Assembly (NCBI GenBank): GCA_037043455.1
Contig: JAWPHD010000093.1
Location: 434,001 to 498,000 of the forward strand
Direction: 5' to 3'
Origin: Cyrtodaria siliqua
Taxonomy: Eukaryota > Mollusca > Bivalvia > Adapedonta > Hiatellidae
DNA length: 64,000 nt
Shown: in pieces, positions 11,301 to 22,352 of the stretch
Numbering within the stretch: the first letter of the stretch is position 1
Layout: each line of letters opens with the position of its first letter
Made by a program: the position numbers and the translations under genes
Notes under the pieces: model-generated
Databases searched by the model: none
What the model saw: only the letters and a program-made list of their open reading frames with translations
Told to the model about the DNA's origin: nothing

Positions 11301-14171
11301 ACAAATAAATTAGATCCAATATTTCTTTAAAATCCAATTTTCAAATGAAGTACTAATAATATTGCAGAGTGTCCCTTTCTTTCAAATTGTCAAGAGTAAC
11401 TTAAGAGTAACTTTACTATTGATGATCACAATCGTTTCTAATATAAATCCTCTCACAATATTTATTTCGTCAAAAGTATCCAATACATTCTCAATGTTTC
11501 TTATTATTTAAATGTATACTGAATTATTGAACAAAACCAATCTCGCAAAAACAATGCACATCCAACAAAAACATGTTTTAAGTTACAGAATTATCCATAG
11601 GATAAACATGCTATTTACTTAAAGACAGAATCAACAATAAACATCAGATGATGTTGATGATAAACTTAATATATAACACTCTATAATAAAGCTAATTTGC
11701 CGTATCCCTACATTTCCTTTAATATGCACTAATGCGAGATTCTATTTATAATATCACTACAAAAATGTTACATTTGTTATAATGTATCTTCCGACATATA
11801 TGTTTCTTGTATGATGATGTGGCATGTTGCTTCGGTATTTTCCGTACCACACCCGGTCCGAGCAATGGGAACAGCCTCGTAGATTTCAGTTATCCGGCAT
11901 GATTAACGGGATTCGGAAATAGATGAGCAATTTTCGATTGCAAACCAAGAAATGATTTGGCTTTCATTTGCAAATTTATTACACAAGTGTAGTTGGATAT
12001 TTATGTCACGGCTTTATAATAATAGCGTTATTTGATAATATTATACCTCTTTTGCATATTACACTCTTTGTTTAATGTGACGTCATTCGGTCCATAAACT
12101 TGCATATTGACCGGGCCCGGTCCGATAGCTATATTAACGGACTTGTGAAAAAAATGACGTCAAAATAAATCAAAACGTGTTGGTCAGATTCGGTATAATG
12201 TAACAAATAATGTATGGTGCTTCGGTCCATATGAAGTGTATGGACTGGGCAGTCAATAAACTTGCATATGGACCTCAGAACCATACATTATTTGTTAAAT
12301 ATTAGTTTCGTACTTGTTTTTATTCTTAATAGTACTCACGATGATGAATTGACATACACGTTATGATTATCATTTATTTTAATTAGTCTTTTTGGAGGAC
12401 GAAACAGACGAAGATGTCATAGTGGAACTTTTGTCGAACCTAAAAGCAGCTTACAAAGCTAAGCGTGAAGAAGGAGCAGATGATAATATGTAAGTAAAAG
12501 ACAATCGTTCAACCAGAAACCTTTGCTAGTTGTTTTAAGGGAATTTGAATTTATAAGTGCCTATTTTTGAAATTATGAAATGAAATTAAAAAAAGTAAAA
12601 AATGTAATGAAGTTTACGAAATTTTGTGATTTAAACTCTGTTTTAAAATAGTCTATACATTCTAGTTTTGATTTTACTTCTAGATGGAAGTTAAAACAAT
12701 TACATCAGTTCAAAATATAATTTACTAAAAGAGAAGGTATATAATATTGCATCCGTAATTTACTGTATATTAATGTATTTACACTTGATATTCAAATGCA
12801 ATGTATCTAAATTGGTTAACACACGAGTGTGTCAAAGTCAACTTTATCTAACAACGGAAATAAGTACAAAAACAAAGGACCAGAACAGAAAAGAAATAAT
12901 GAGTAAAGTATAGTATTGCCCTAATTATAAAGATAAGACTACCACCTCGAATTCATGTGATTTTAGTAACCAATATCTAATTAACTCCGGTTTTGATTTT
13001 GAAAATGTTACTTATATATTTAAGTTCTCTCTATGTAGAATGTCTAATACTCTTGTTCTGTTCAACTTGTTTATACTACTCGTCTATGTATAATGCATAA
13101 TACAGGTATTCTATGCAAAACGTATATTGCTATCGTTACATTGAAGCTGTCTAATATTGTTGTTCTGCAAAAGTCTAGTACTGATGTTATGTGCAGAATG
13201 TGTACTACTGTTGATCTATGAAGAAAGTTTAATTCTGCCGTTCTATGCAGAATGTCTAACAATATGTTCTAAGCAGAATATGTACTACTATTGGACTATG
13301 AAGAATGTCTAATGCTGCCGTTCTATGCAGAATGTCTAACAATGATGTTCTATGCAGAATGTACTACTATTCGTCTATGCAGTATGTCTAATGCTTGCTG
13401 ATGTTGATGTTCTAAGCAGAATTTGTACTACTACTCGTCTATGAAAGATGCATATTTTTGTTGTCTACTCTATCGTTAAAGCTATACTGTTGTTTATGTA
13501 TAGTTTGAAATAAATGTGACGTTGACGTCATTTCAAAGCATGTTTTTCTGGATTGTTTTGATTTTTGTTTCCAAAACTAGTTTATATATTTTTGTAAAGC
13601 CACCGTATGTATTGGGATATTGCAATGCTTTTATACATATAGTCTATTTGAGAAAACGGTTTATTCGCATTCTGAAACGCAATTTTATGAGCTTCTGCAT
13701 GATTACCGCATACTACTTTTACATGCAGTAGCGAAGACTAATTTAACATTCTGCAATAACGATTAAGCTGAATATTAGATACATTTGACCTGAATAAACA
13801 TTAACAAAGATTAATATTTTAATATGGAAACAAGACATAAACATAGGTCACAATAATTACAGCATACCTCTGCATTGCTCGATTAAGTGCGGATAAGCAT
13901 GTTTTCATGGAATTATAAGTTCGTAGTCACTGAGTTCATCACCAGACACCCTATCTTTTTTCGTTTCAAGACAGATCAGAACACATTTTAACTATACGTT
14001 TGTATTTACTGTATGATTATGCATATTTGCAGCGATGACATTAAGTACGATAAATTTGCTATTATCAGGTCGCGGCGAGGAAAAAGATGCTGGGGTTGGA
14101 ACTGCTGGTGGAGGCATATTTCTTACAAATACGAGACATCGCCATCAACGAAGTCACCAGCCATAAAATGA
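8335..14171 (+). CDS. Secreted Trp-rich cyclic-peptide precursor (three exons, 99 aa)
   Basis: Exons are 8335-8392, 12387-12489 and 14033-14171. The donors GTAAGAGT and GTAAGTAA and the acceptors TTTTAATTAG and ATATTTGCAG are all canonical, and the intron phases (1, 2) agree. Residues 1-19 (MKTLFFLIVAVTCALIVGQ) form a signal peptide. Residues 20-54 are an acidic pro-region with 11 Asp/Glu. Residues 66-72 are RSRRGKR, a furin/dibasic site. The mature part (73-99) starts CWGWNCWWRH and ends SPAIK. Its only cysteines, C73 and C78, would close a six-residue ring, and it has four Trp and a net positive charge. Signal peptide, acidic pro-part and basic aromatic peptide are the layout of antimicrobial or neuropeptide precursors. 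Ring size equals that of urotensin II or conopressin, but there is no neurophysin and no amidation Gly. The ATG has A at -3; a weak TAAATAAG lies about 55 bp upstream. No lesion is seen. The family is not recognised; function is inferred. Confidence 0.72.
8525..8700 (+). repeat. Dispersed repeat family D, degraded copy in intron 1
   Basis: AATGGTGTTTTACG, GTCATTATGATGGTC, GGCGACAGATCACCCACTTTT and TGCCCCCCGTTTCTGTAAG follow the order seen at 55,060-55,190. The minus 65-codon frame over it is a shadow. Confidence 0.6.
9148..9246. mobile_element. Fold-back element, 99 bp, nearly perfect palindrome
   Basis: The arm ATAGAGTATGGTTTCATCTC is mirrored by AATGAAACCATACTCTAT. The inner part TTTAAACACCTCGATGGGC mirrors GCCCATCTCGATGTTTAAA, with only five bases (TACGC region) at the turn. 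A half-related sequence (GAGTTGGCTTATTTAAACAC ... GAGATGGGCG) lies at 8,798-8,830 in the same intron. Noncoding MITE-like hairpin. Confidence 0.75.
9485..9680 (-). pseudogene. Mariner-type transposase N-terminal fragment
   Basis: The minus frame contains WHTTFRDSISSTEDDRRTGR, then LVANASLEDRRFTEREIA and CDI. The pattern W..RF....S.EDD.R.GRP ... LV..DRR.T.REIA...I is the paired helix-turn-helix DNA-binding region of mariner transposases. It lies in intron 1 of the peptide gene. No catalytic DDE/D part follows in frame, so it is a relic. The downstream part overlaps a local direct duplication. Weak but pattern-consistent; a chance match is less likely because the motifs are in the right order and spacing. 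Confidence 0.55.
9575..9856. repeat. Direct duplication, two ~143-bp copies
   Basis: 9,575-9,719 and 9,720-9,856 repeat CTAACGTTATAT, TGTTGATTAGGTAGGG, CTACCAGTCCTTCTATCATC, TGAACGTCGTATGCCAC and ATACTAGGGCAGTGGAACT with few differences. The duplicated segment is part of the mariner relic. Confidence 0.8.
10373..10852 (-). mobile_element. Tc1/mariner-like MITE, copy 1, 480 bp
   Basis: The terminal inverted repeats begin CTGAAACGCAAAAGAAACGC and run about 45 bp to GGGAATTTCCGCTATATATTG. The flanking TA on both sides (10371-10372 and 10853-10854) is the expected target duplication. The interior matches, in reverse orientation, the copies at 16,117-16,601 and 57,402-57,884. No transposase frame is present, so it is non-autonomous. 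Its outermost ~15 bp differ from the other two copies. Confidence 0.8.
10900..12180. other. Intron 1 interior, nothing recognised
   Basis: AT-rich intronic DNA without a protein-like frame or a repeat shared elsewhere in the window. Confidence 0.5.
12201..12297. mobile_element. Fold-back element, 97 bp
   Basis: TAACAAATAATGTATGGT at the left end is mirrored by ACCATACATTATTTGTTA at the right. GGTCCATATG and CATATGGACC pair inside. It lies just upstream of exon 2 of the peptide gene. Confidence 0.65.
13035..13470 (+). repeat. Degenerate tandem array, ~35-40-bp unit, in intron 2
   Basis: Irregular repetition of TCTATGCAGAATGTCTAA followed by TACTACTATT or TGCTG variants, at least eight diverged units. 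The 63-codon minus frame across it is a by-product of the repeat. Confidence 0.65.
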
Positions 14172-14312
14172 TAAACAAATAGAAACGCATGTTAATCCTT
14201 AAAAAACACTATCAGAAATCACATACAGGTGTTTGGTTTGAAAGCGTGTTTGAGGTTGAGGTTAGAGACCCAGCAATTGATTAACAACTATTGTTCTTTT
14301 TGACCCACCATT

Positions 14313-14378
14313 TTGATTATATATATATATATATATATATAAATATTTCTCCCCATATATATATATATATATATATTG
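14313..14378. repeat. Two (TA)n microsatellites
   Basis: Two TA runs of about 28 and 22 bp separated by AATATTTCTCCCC, about 140 bp after the stop codon of the peptide gene. Confidence 0.85.
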
Positions 14379-14985
14379 AACACTATACAGCATGTTTGGG
14401 AATTTTAAGACAATCACTGTTGGCATTTGTTAACTAATATTTTTTAATACCAAAATATCCGCTTATTATTATAAATTATTATAAATTACTTTAGCAATAC
14501 AATTTAACACCCATCTAATCTATTGGTGCGTTTTCATTGACCGCTAGTATACATTAACTGTCGCTGTAAGAATACTTCGGAAGTTAACTGTATACACGTG
14601 AATTGTCAAGGACAAAATTGTACTCGTCTCTTTATATAATCAGTAACTATAGAGCTGCTACTAAAAGCTGTAATATATACATGTAGTTAAATTATGTAAT
14701 TATACATTTTGTGAAATTGTTGAGTTATTACTATCCCCAGCTAGCAATATCATCCTGATGGTAGGTTGTTATAACATTGCCTATTCTAGTTATTAGAACG
14801 TTATAAAAACAGACGTTATATTACCGTTGATATTAACACCCCATGTTGGCATGATGTTGTGTTCAACATGGTCAGGACATTTTTATTCAATATTCAAACT
14901 GCATTCAATATTACGTAAATGCAAGATTTTGTAGAAATGTTGAGTAAATACGTTAACTCAACCTAAATATGTTGCCTCCTATACA

Positions 14986-15230
14986 AGGGCGTCCATTGTC
15001 GAGTAGTTAGAGTATCTGACTTGAAATATCCTGCCCCTCACCGCTGTTGGATCGATCTCTGTTTGAGGAAGCTATCCAGATGGTTAACGGAACCCAGATG
15101 CCGCCCGTACAAGAACATTGCCCGGAAGAGCACCTGTGATCCTGGGGGTCTTCCTTTACCAATGGAAGCTGGAAAGGTCGCAGTATGACACAAGCTGTTT
15201 GTTGACCATACAATCGATTTAATTCAATTG
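14986..15230 (+). mobile_element. tRNA-headed SINE
   Basis: GGGCGTCCATTGTCGAGTAG is followed by a box-A-like TAGTTAGAG. A degenerate box B (TTGGATCGATCTC) is followed by GAGGAAGCTATCC and a 3' body ending near CAATGGAAGCTGGAAAGGTC. Same family as 6,550-6,672 and 44,882-45,098. Confidence 0.75.
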
Positions 15231-15299
15231 ACTTAAAACAGTATAGTGTGTATGAAAATGAATTAAACTGTTTTTATCGAAATTCTGACAGTACGTCAC

Positions 15300-15603
15300 C
15301 AGCAATACCGCATATCTTGGTACACTACTCAACTTTTTTAATCGGTAACCCAGGTTTGTTGAAAACAACACAAATACTAAAAGCTGGAAATTACCGAAAC
15401 ACATACCAATATTTTATTCAGTTTATTAACAATGTAATCTGAAATTTTTTTTTTCCAGATAACATTGTTGATAAACTTAATGAAATATTGGTATGGGTTT
15501 CGGTGATTTCCAGTTTATAGAATTCGTGTTATTTTCAAAAAAACTGGGCGACCGATTATAAAAGTTGAGTAGTGTACACTAAGCGCGAAATGCAGTATAT
15601 TCC
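15300..15603. mobile_element. Long fold-back, arms ~130 bp
   Basis: The left arm (about 15,318-15,446) starts GTACACTACTCAACTTTT and contains GGAAATTACCGAAACACATA. The right arm (about 15,456-15,582) is its diverged reverse complement and ends AAAAGTTGAGTAGTGTAC. Only about ten bases of T-rich loop separate them. Indels and some 15% mismatch point to an older insertion. No protein frame; the small frames at 15.2-15.4 kb are shadows. Confidence 0.75.
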
Positions 15604-15609
15604 GAATGC

Positions 15610-16110
15610 ATGGACATGTTCTAATACTTGTACATTAATACGAGCGTCAGATAATAACGTCTTTACTTTTGTCGAAAAGTAAACATTGAAAAAACTAAAT
15701 TTAGTCCGTATTTATTTTTCACATAATTGATAAAAAAAACAAAAAAAACAACAACATAATACATGACAGCATCTCATTTCTATAGTATCAGGGAGTATAT
15801 ATATGCCATAAGTCCCCGCCAACTGGTGATCAAAACACTCGAGGAGTGGCACGTATTAGATTTGGATTTGCAGGATGAGACGCTCTCCACGTGCCCCTAA
15901 CTAACAATATACCACACACCGACTAATCAACTACTGCGGTGCCCTATTGAATTACAGCCTAATTAAGGTACATACGTCGGTATATGACAAAAGCACGCAC
16001 CATTTAGGGAAACATAGTGTCATGACACATTTCCTGTTTATTGCAATTCCGTGAACGGTGCAATACCGCCGCGGCGAGCCGCGTACTGCACAAGACGGAT
16101 ATATGGTACG
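15610..16110. other. No gene recognised
   Basis: Stop-rich DNA, slightly less AT-rich near 16,050-16,090. Nothing recognised. Confidence 0.45.
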
Positions 16111-16116
16111 GATATA

Positions 16117-16601
16117 CACTCAAGTGATATGAAAACGCAACATGGGAATTTCCGCTATATATTGTATATACTGCACACTTAATTGCACATAATATTCCAA
16201 AGAAATCCCAAGATGTTTTTTAAAAAGAAAGTTGCAGTTAACTAGAGAAAGGACACAACAGTGATGTTGTAGACGTTTTAATCACACTACACTTTGTAAC
16301 AAGAACTTCATAAATGTTGAAGTAGCTCTTTGAAAAATTGAGCTAGTTCAGTACTGTATTTAACGTAAATAGTTTGCAAAATGTTGCATCCTAAGTTTGC
16401 TCACATGATTGAGCCAAACGCGTACTCTGTGAATAATGAAACATTGAAGGAATACTATTTGCTGTATTATTTGTTGTTTTAGTATTTCTTTTCCAAAAGG
16501 AAAAGTTTTACGTAGCCATGTACCATTCGATTAAAAGCAGCATATTGTACATACAATATATAGCGGAAATTCCCGTGTTGCGTTTTCATATCACTTGAGT
16601 G
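16117..16601 (+). mobile_element. Tc1/mariner-like MITE, copy 2, 485 bp
   Basis: Inverted termini CACTCAAGTGATATGAAAAC and their complement at the right end enclose an interior almost collinear with 57,402-57,884. TA flanks at 16,115-16,116 and 16,602-16,603. Non-autonomous. Confidence 0.85.
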
Positions 16602-16647
16602 TATGATGCGTGGGAGACTAGTTTATTGCGCACTGAGATAAACATAC

Positions 16648-17500
16648 TGTCGTCCTTGAATGCTGCTTTCCCTGTCCGATATTTTTATCCTTCTTTATAC
16701 TTTGATCTAAATAATATAGCCAAATGTATTAGGAGCAGGATATTATGTATTATGTAAATGTAGTGATCGAAACAACAGACCCAACAGATCAAATTTACCA
16801 TAATACAAAAGTATATATTATAAGGCACTTATTTTACTTATTGCATGAGCTAAGAGCCGTTATTGTTTTGCCATAAAACATTGCTGAACTAATATTATAG
16901 CTAGTATCATTATCCATTTTCTGCCTTGTATTTTGTCATATTTTTTTAAATCCAGAGACCGATATATGTAGATGGACGGCGATATATAAATAGATATAGA
17001 TCTATAACACTATTGGCAGAAGAGGGTATAGAGTTAAAAAATAAATAAACCTACAAAATACATATTGATACAAAGACACAGTGTTTCTTTCACCGGATTC
17101 ATTTACATTTATATGTTGAACCTTTATTCAGCAATCTTTTGAAAAAGACGGCTACATTATATTAGAGCCGTCAACTGATTCACGTAAATGCTTCTAATTC
17201 AACAGCTAAACAATCACGGTGTATATAAAGATCCAAGACTATATACCTTTTTTACAATTTAACGAATCCAACTCAAAATATTACTACAAACTCGCGCGTC
17301 TTTCGAAGGTTCACACTTTTTTGAGGAGACGGGTCTCGTGACACTTATCTGTCTTCAAAAAGGGCGAAACTCGGAGCGGATGCGCTCTGATGTATAATTG
17401 GCTGCTGTGACAAAACGGGACAACCAATAAGTGTAATATTTGAACAGATTGTATATTATATACATATGTTTCAGAATATATGCTCAAAAGACACGTTTAT
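16648..17500. other. Family A scrap (16,648-16,705), then no gene seen
   Basis: TCGTCCTTGAATGCTGCTTT and CCCTGTCCGAT belong to the 3' end of repeat family A. The rest shows no recognisable feature. Confidence 0.5.
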
Positions 17501-17509
17501 ACAACATTC

Positions 17510-17760
17510 AATCAAAGTTTCACTATCATGTTGCTACATAAGCAACCGTTTGACAACATGTACTACAGGTTACAATATCACGTTGTAACATACACAACTT
17601 TTTGACAACATGCTATACGGATTACAATATAAAGTTGCAACATAAACAACCTTTTGGCAACATGCAGTACAAGTTACAGTTTCGATTTTCTGCTGCAACG
17701 TCCTAATAACGTTTATACAACCTTTGATGAAGGTTACAATATCACGTTGTAGGGTAGGGT
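17510..17760 (+). repeat. Degenerate tandem array, ~66-bp unit
   Basis: About four units built on GGTTACAATATCACGTTG, ACATACACAACTTTTTGAC and AACATGC. The copies diverge by substitutions and small indels. Confidence 0.65.
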
Positions 17761-17864
17761 GTATTTATAGTTGTTCAGATACAGCTTTTATATTATTTGT
17801 AAAGATCTGTTAGTCACGTGATTAATGCTTTCGCAACATAGTCGTATTCTGTCGGATTCGCATT

Positions 17865-18300
17865 TATACGGTCTCCCATTGTAAACGATCCGCATTTTAT
17901 ACGGTCCCTCATTATTAACGATCCGCATTTATACGGTCCCTCATTGTAAACGATCCGCATATACGGTCCCTCATTGTAAACGATCCGCATTTATACGGTC
18001 CCCCATTTTAAACGATCCGCATTTATTCGGTCCCTCATTGTAAACGGTCCGCATTTATACGGTCCCTCATTGTAACGATCCGCATTTATACGGTCCCTCA
18101 TTGTAAACAATCCGCATTTTATACGGTCTCCCATTGTAAACGATCCGCATTTTATACGGTCTCCCATTGAAAAGGATCCGCATTTTATACGGTCTGCCAT
18201 TGTAAACGATCCGCATTTATACGGTCCCTCATTGTAAACGATCCGCATTTTATACGGTCTCCCATTGTAATCGATCCACATTTTATACGGTCACTCATTG
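17865..18300 (-). repeat. 32/33-bp minisatellite, about 13 units
   Basis: The plus-strand unit is GATCCGCATTTATACGGTCC plus CTCATTGTAAAC, with 32- and 33-bp variants and some shorter ones. Where 33-bp units are consecutive (18,110-18,280) the minus strand stays open and reads an 11-residue repeat of the type GDRIKCGSFTM. This gives a 96-codon ATG-started frame over 17,991-18,281. Shorter units break that frame, and no promoter or splice context is evident, so I treat it as a satellite rather than a gene. Confidence 0.85.
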
Positions 18301-18429
18301 TCAAAGAGACTCTCATTGCTAATCGTTATGACATCGTTTATTTTCGCTGTTTTGGTTGGTTACTTTTTGGGTTTGGGCAACCTGAGATATTTTAAGTGTG
18401 ATTTGAATCAAATATGCTAATTATATGTA

Positions 18430-18810
18430 GTGGTTGACCCATTTACAGCTCGCCACTGTGCTTTCCTCTTTGACAGTGCAATAGCCAGACTGAGTGTGGA
18501 CCCTATAATGACGCACATCTAAATCCTGAACTTTTGATGTTTGTCTTCGATCTTGTCTAATTGTACCCTTTATGATTAATTCTCTTGTTGCTCTGGCTTT
18601 CACCAAGTCAATGAGTACTTTCTTCGTGGCTTTTGTTAGAGGAAATAAACTTGGTGGGAATTGTTTTATGTACACTGTCCCGTTTTATTGGGATGACGAT
18701 AAGGTAAGAGTGAGGTTTGGTGCATCCTAGAGACTGGGTAAACCGTCGTCGACCTTTTGTACAAGTGACCGTTCCAAGGCGGTAGCCCTATTGTCACGTA
18801 TTTTACGTTT
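18430..18810 (+). repeat. Dispersed repeat family A
   Basis: Contains TTGATGTTTGTC, TTGCTCTGGCTTTC, AGTCAATGAGTAC, ACTGTCCCGTTTTATTGGGA, GAGGTTTGGTGCATCC and GACCGTTCCAAGGCGGTAGC in the order seen at 24,225-24,760. The 84-codon minus frame here is a shadow. Confidence 0.75.
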
Positions 18811-18834
18811 GTAATATCATATACCTTGCCCGTT

Positions 18835-19055
18835 AGTATCCCACGCTTTAAAAACGAGCGTTATGGGATATTTTTAACGCCTCCGTTTGTCCGTCCGTCC
18901 GTTGCCATATATGTTCCTAAACTACTGAAACTATGTATCAAGTGAAACTTTAAGATGGCGGGTCTACACTGTATACATTTACTGTATACATTTGTTTTAC
19001 CTCCTAATTCCCGTGGGGGCACGTGACGCCCCCCCCCCCCCCCCCCCCCCCCCAT
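18835..19055 (+). repeat. CCGT-rich repeat fragment and a ~24-bp poly-C run
   Basis: AAAAACGAGCGTTATGGGAT and GTCCGTCCGTCCGTTGCC are common repeat text. Positions 19,030-19,053 are an uninterrupted C tract whose complement could form G-quadruplex-like structure. Confidence 0.6.
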
Positions 19056-19289
19056 GGGCGTCAATATGTCAAATACAGTAACAATACAATTAAACTATAC
19101 TTGTTTCATATTTGTTTACATAATCCCTTGGAAGCAATGAATAAAAACAGAGAACAGTAATTGAGTCGGTTATTGATATGTAATATATGGTGCAACATTT
19201 CTCACAGCCCACATATTTGGCTCAGTGATCTCAAAGACCAATAAGTAACAACACTGCTGATATGTAGTCGGAGAGACTTGTAAAAGCGG

Positions 19290-19640
19290 CCACACAGTCC
19301 TGAATTTATGCCAGTGTGAATGTCAAAGACATAATGAAAAGAGATAAGGTTTACACAATTTAATTCAACAGACAATCTGAAAGCGTCAATATTGCTTAAA
19401 GAGGGTACTTCAGGCTTTTTTCGAGGTTTGGTGCATCCTAGAACCTGGTTTAAACCCCCATCGGCCTTTTTTGCCAATGACCGTTCCAAGCCGGTAGCCC
19501 TATTGTCAAACTTTTTGTGTTTGTGATGTCTTATTTGGCCTTTAATTCATCTTTAAATTTGTTCTTTGTTTCTGTGTGTGTTTGTGGTTGACTGTCGTCC
19601 TTGAATGCTGCTTTTCCTATTCCATTTTTATATCTATATT
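19290..19640 (+). repeat. Composite of a CCACACAG-type repeat and family A
   Basis: GCCAGTGTGAATGTCAAAGA (19,308-19,330) recurs at 32,280-32,300. From 19,418 the text is family A (GAGGTTTGGTGCATCCTAGA ... GACCGTTCCAAGCCGGTAGC). The 95-codon minus frame over it combines both repeats and is not a gene. Confidence 0.65.
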
Positions 19641-20198
19641 TTGTATAAATAATAAAATAGTTTTCATAACAATGTCATACTAATCAAAACATGGCGTACA
19701 TACAGTGTTGTTCTGGTCTTAAGTTTGAAGTCACGATTAAGTTTGAATGAATTCTGGCTTAAAATGCTTAAATTAACCCTTGTTACACAGGATAGCACAT
19801 ATTACTGTGCAGAATGATTTTGTGTGTAAATAGGAAATAAATTTAGTCTTAGACGAAACGCCCGATGTACTCCATTTAAGGTATTCGTAAATGTACATTT
19901 GAATTCAAATTATTCGAACAAATCTGTATACCCGTAATTATTGCAATCTTTATTGTTTTGAAAATGTGTGCTTGAACGACGAATCATTTCAATCAAGCAC
20001 ATACCCGCATTTTTCTTTCTTCACGGACAGCGTCCTCGGTAGCTCAGCAGAATGTCTGTCTGATGAGAACCTTCATCCTTTCTCTCATCTCCATCTGAGG
20101 TTGCTGTCACAATATAACTTGGTAAGATATTTTAACGCTACGTGAATCCCCATTCGTTTCGTCATTTATATTTTTTTTATTTATGAAGGAACATTTTA

Positions 20199-20342
20199 GT
20201 GACCGTTCCAAGTCAGTAACCCTGTCTTCACCGCTCTTTGTGTTGTGTAGTGGTATTTTTATTGCATTTTTAATTTGGTCTTTTTGGTGCAGTGTGGACC
20301 TTCGGTGCCATTGCGTTTGAGTACTGTTATTTCTATATGACC
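20199..20342 (+). repeat. Dispersed repeat family B
   Basis: GACCGTTCCAAGTCAGTAAC, CCTGTCTTCACCGCTCTTTG and TTCGGTGCCATTGCGTT are the reverse complement of the copies at 7.7 and 22.4 kb. Confidence 0.65.
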
Positions 20343-20719
20343 ATTTTTTCTCATTTTAATAAGTAAATTGCATTTTCATAATTTACGTCTTTTCAATTAT
20401 TTTTTTTAAATACATTAGCCTTTTGTCATATGTTTAGTCACTGTCATTTTAAAAACTCTTGCATTTTTATATAAGTATGCTAGGTATGTTAGTTTTACGG
20501 GACACACGTCAATCTAGATATTTTTAAAACTCGCTTCCCGTTGCTTGTCCACACGACTTGTATATGTTTTATGGCATCAGATAATCATACGTACTGCAAT
20601 CGATGACGTCACGTCCGGCGGATATAAACAACATTTTTTATGCAGCGCTAAATATAATAAAAAAAAATAAATACTTAATTCGACGGAACTCATTTTGCCG
20701 AACATTTTCATGACAAAAT

Positions 20720-21620
20720 CATTGAAAAGAAATGGAAACTGACGAAGAAACACAAGAAATTAAAAAAAAATGAATTCTGTTAATGTTAATGGCGGAATAG
20801 AAGAATTTCGAAATGTTACTCAAAATCGCAAAAAAATATGAAGGACAGGTTATCAGCTACTGAAAAAAGGAGATTTTGCTGTCAGTGAAACCGGCGACGG
20901 ATACAATTTCAACTAAATGCTGGAAGTTATGAACTTTTCAAATGGGCCGCTGAATTATATTATGACTCGGAAAAAGAAAGATGTCAGAAAATACCAGTTT
21001 ATGATAAAAAGTTCAACCAAGTGGAAACGAAGTATAAAGTACATTCAGCTGATAATAATACTCAATTTACCATAACCCTGTACCACACAAGAAGTTCATG
21101 TTTAATAAATGGAAGAAACAGCAGATCGTTTCTTCAAGATGATCTCGTTGAGGTTTCGATGATTATGGATAATACATTCAGCACAGAAAACTGCACATTG
21201 GAGCATAATAATGACGAAACAAAAGAAAAACATCGTAATTCTTCGTCCTAGATAAAGGAGACCGAAATAAAATGAAAAACACCGAAAATGAGACAGAGAG
21301 CACTATTCGTAAAATTGTTGATTTGTCTACACATAATGCGAATCTACCGAAATTGATGCAAATAGCACTTCGCAAAATTCTGAGCAAATATTTCTGAAAC
21401 AAACAAACTCAGATTCTAAAAATAGTTCTAGGAATGACGAAAAAATTATTCAACCAAATGACAGTACTCAAATTTTAAGGCAAATACAATCTGACATCAA
21501 CGATATTCAGACAACACTGCTGCTGAACCACATAAAACAATCAAATTTCCAATTTACACAGTTGAAAGATGAAGTGACCAGCATAAAAGGCAATATTATG
21601 TTAGTAATGATCGGAACAAT
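20720..21620 (+). pseudogene. Degraded protein-coding relic, possibly retroelement ORF1
   Basis: A frame from about 20,918 reads NAGSYELFKWAAELYYDSEK, ETKYKVHSADNNTQFTITLY and SCLINGRNSRSFLQDDLVEV. It then runs charged to a TAG at 21,249-21,251. A later frame near 21,480-21,600 reads QIQSDINDIQTTLLLNHIKQ and QFTQLKDEVTSIKGN, heptad-like and coiled-coil-like. Upstream, METDEETQEIKKK begins at 20,731 and is broken in an A run. The composition is clearly protein-like, but stops and frame changes break it. I think of the nucleic-acid-binding first ORF of a retroelement, without firm recognition. Confidence 0.4.
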
Positions 21621-21699
21621 TAAAGTGTTTATGTTTGTTGCCATTGTCAATAATTGGTGGGGGCGTGGTAAAGTGATTATGTTTGTTGCCATTGTCAAT

Positions 21700-22350
21700 A
21701 TTTGAACTACTTGACCTGTGGCAGATTTTGCAGAAATTGATGTTAATCTAGAATTAGGTCTACTTAAATTAGGACTGTCGGCTGATTTGGACTGCAGTAA
21801 AGGGAGTCATAGAGTGTGTCATCAGGAAGTAATACATATTTAGCTATAAAGAAGTTGGTGGTTGATAGATTTACTGTCATACCTGTGTTAGCAGGCTCTT
21901 TTATTGACCTGTATTAAGCAGCCACACAATTTTCTCAATTTACTGACACTATTCTCAATATGGAGGGAGTGTCTTATTTACATATATATTTGGATTTTCA
22001 TATTACCTTCAGCTTAAAATCCACTAAAATGAGATTGTCTTGTTAAGCAGCCACCTGTGCTAAGTGATCAATTTAGGTCCTTTCCCCGGATGGCTGCTTA
22101 AGAAAGGTTTGACTCTATTTTTAAAAGCGTTGTCACATGATTAACATGTATGCATGGTTTAATACTACTTTTCTTCAGATATAATCTACATGACATTTTC
22201 GCAAGCTATTGAAGATATCCGAAAATGCATAAAAATATGCCTCCCGATCTTCATAACAGAATTAATGAATGGTGTGTTTTACGGCACGTCGACACATAAA
22301 TAGGTCATATTGTGCGCAAACACTGACGAAAGATGAAGAAATTAAGTAGT
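21700..22350. other. No gene recognised
   Basis: AT-rich. A short family-D-like scrap (AATGGTGTGTTTTACGGCAC) lies at 22,266-22,286. Confidence 0.45.
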
Positions 22351-22352
22351 AA

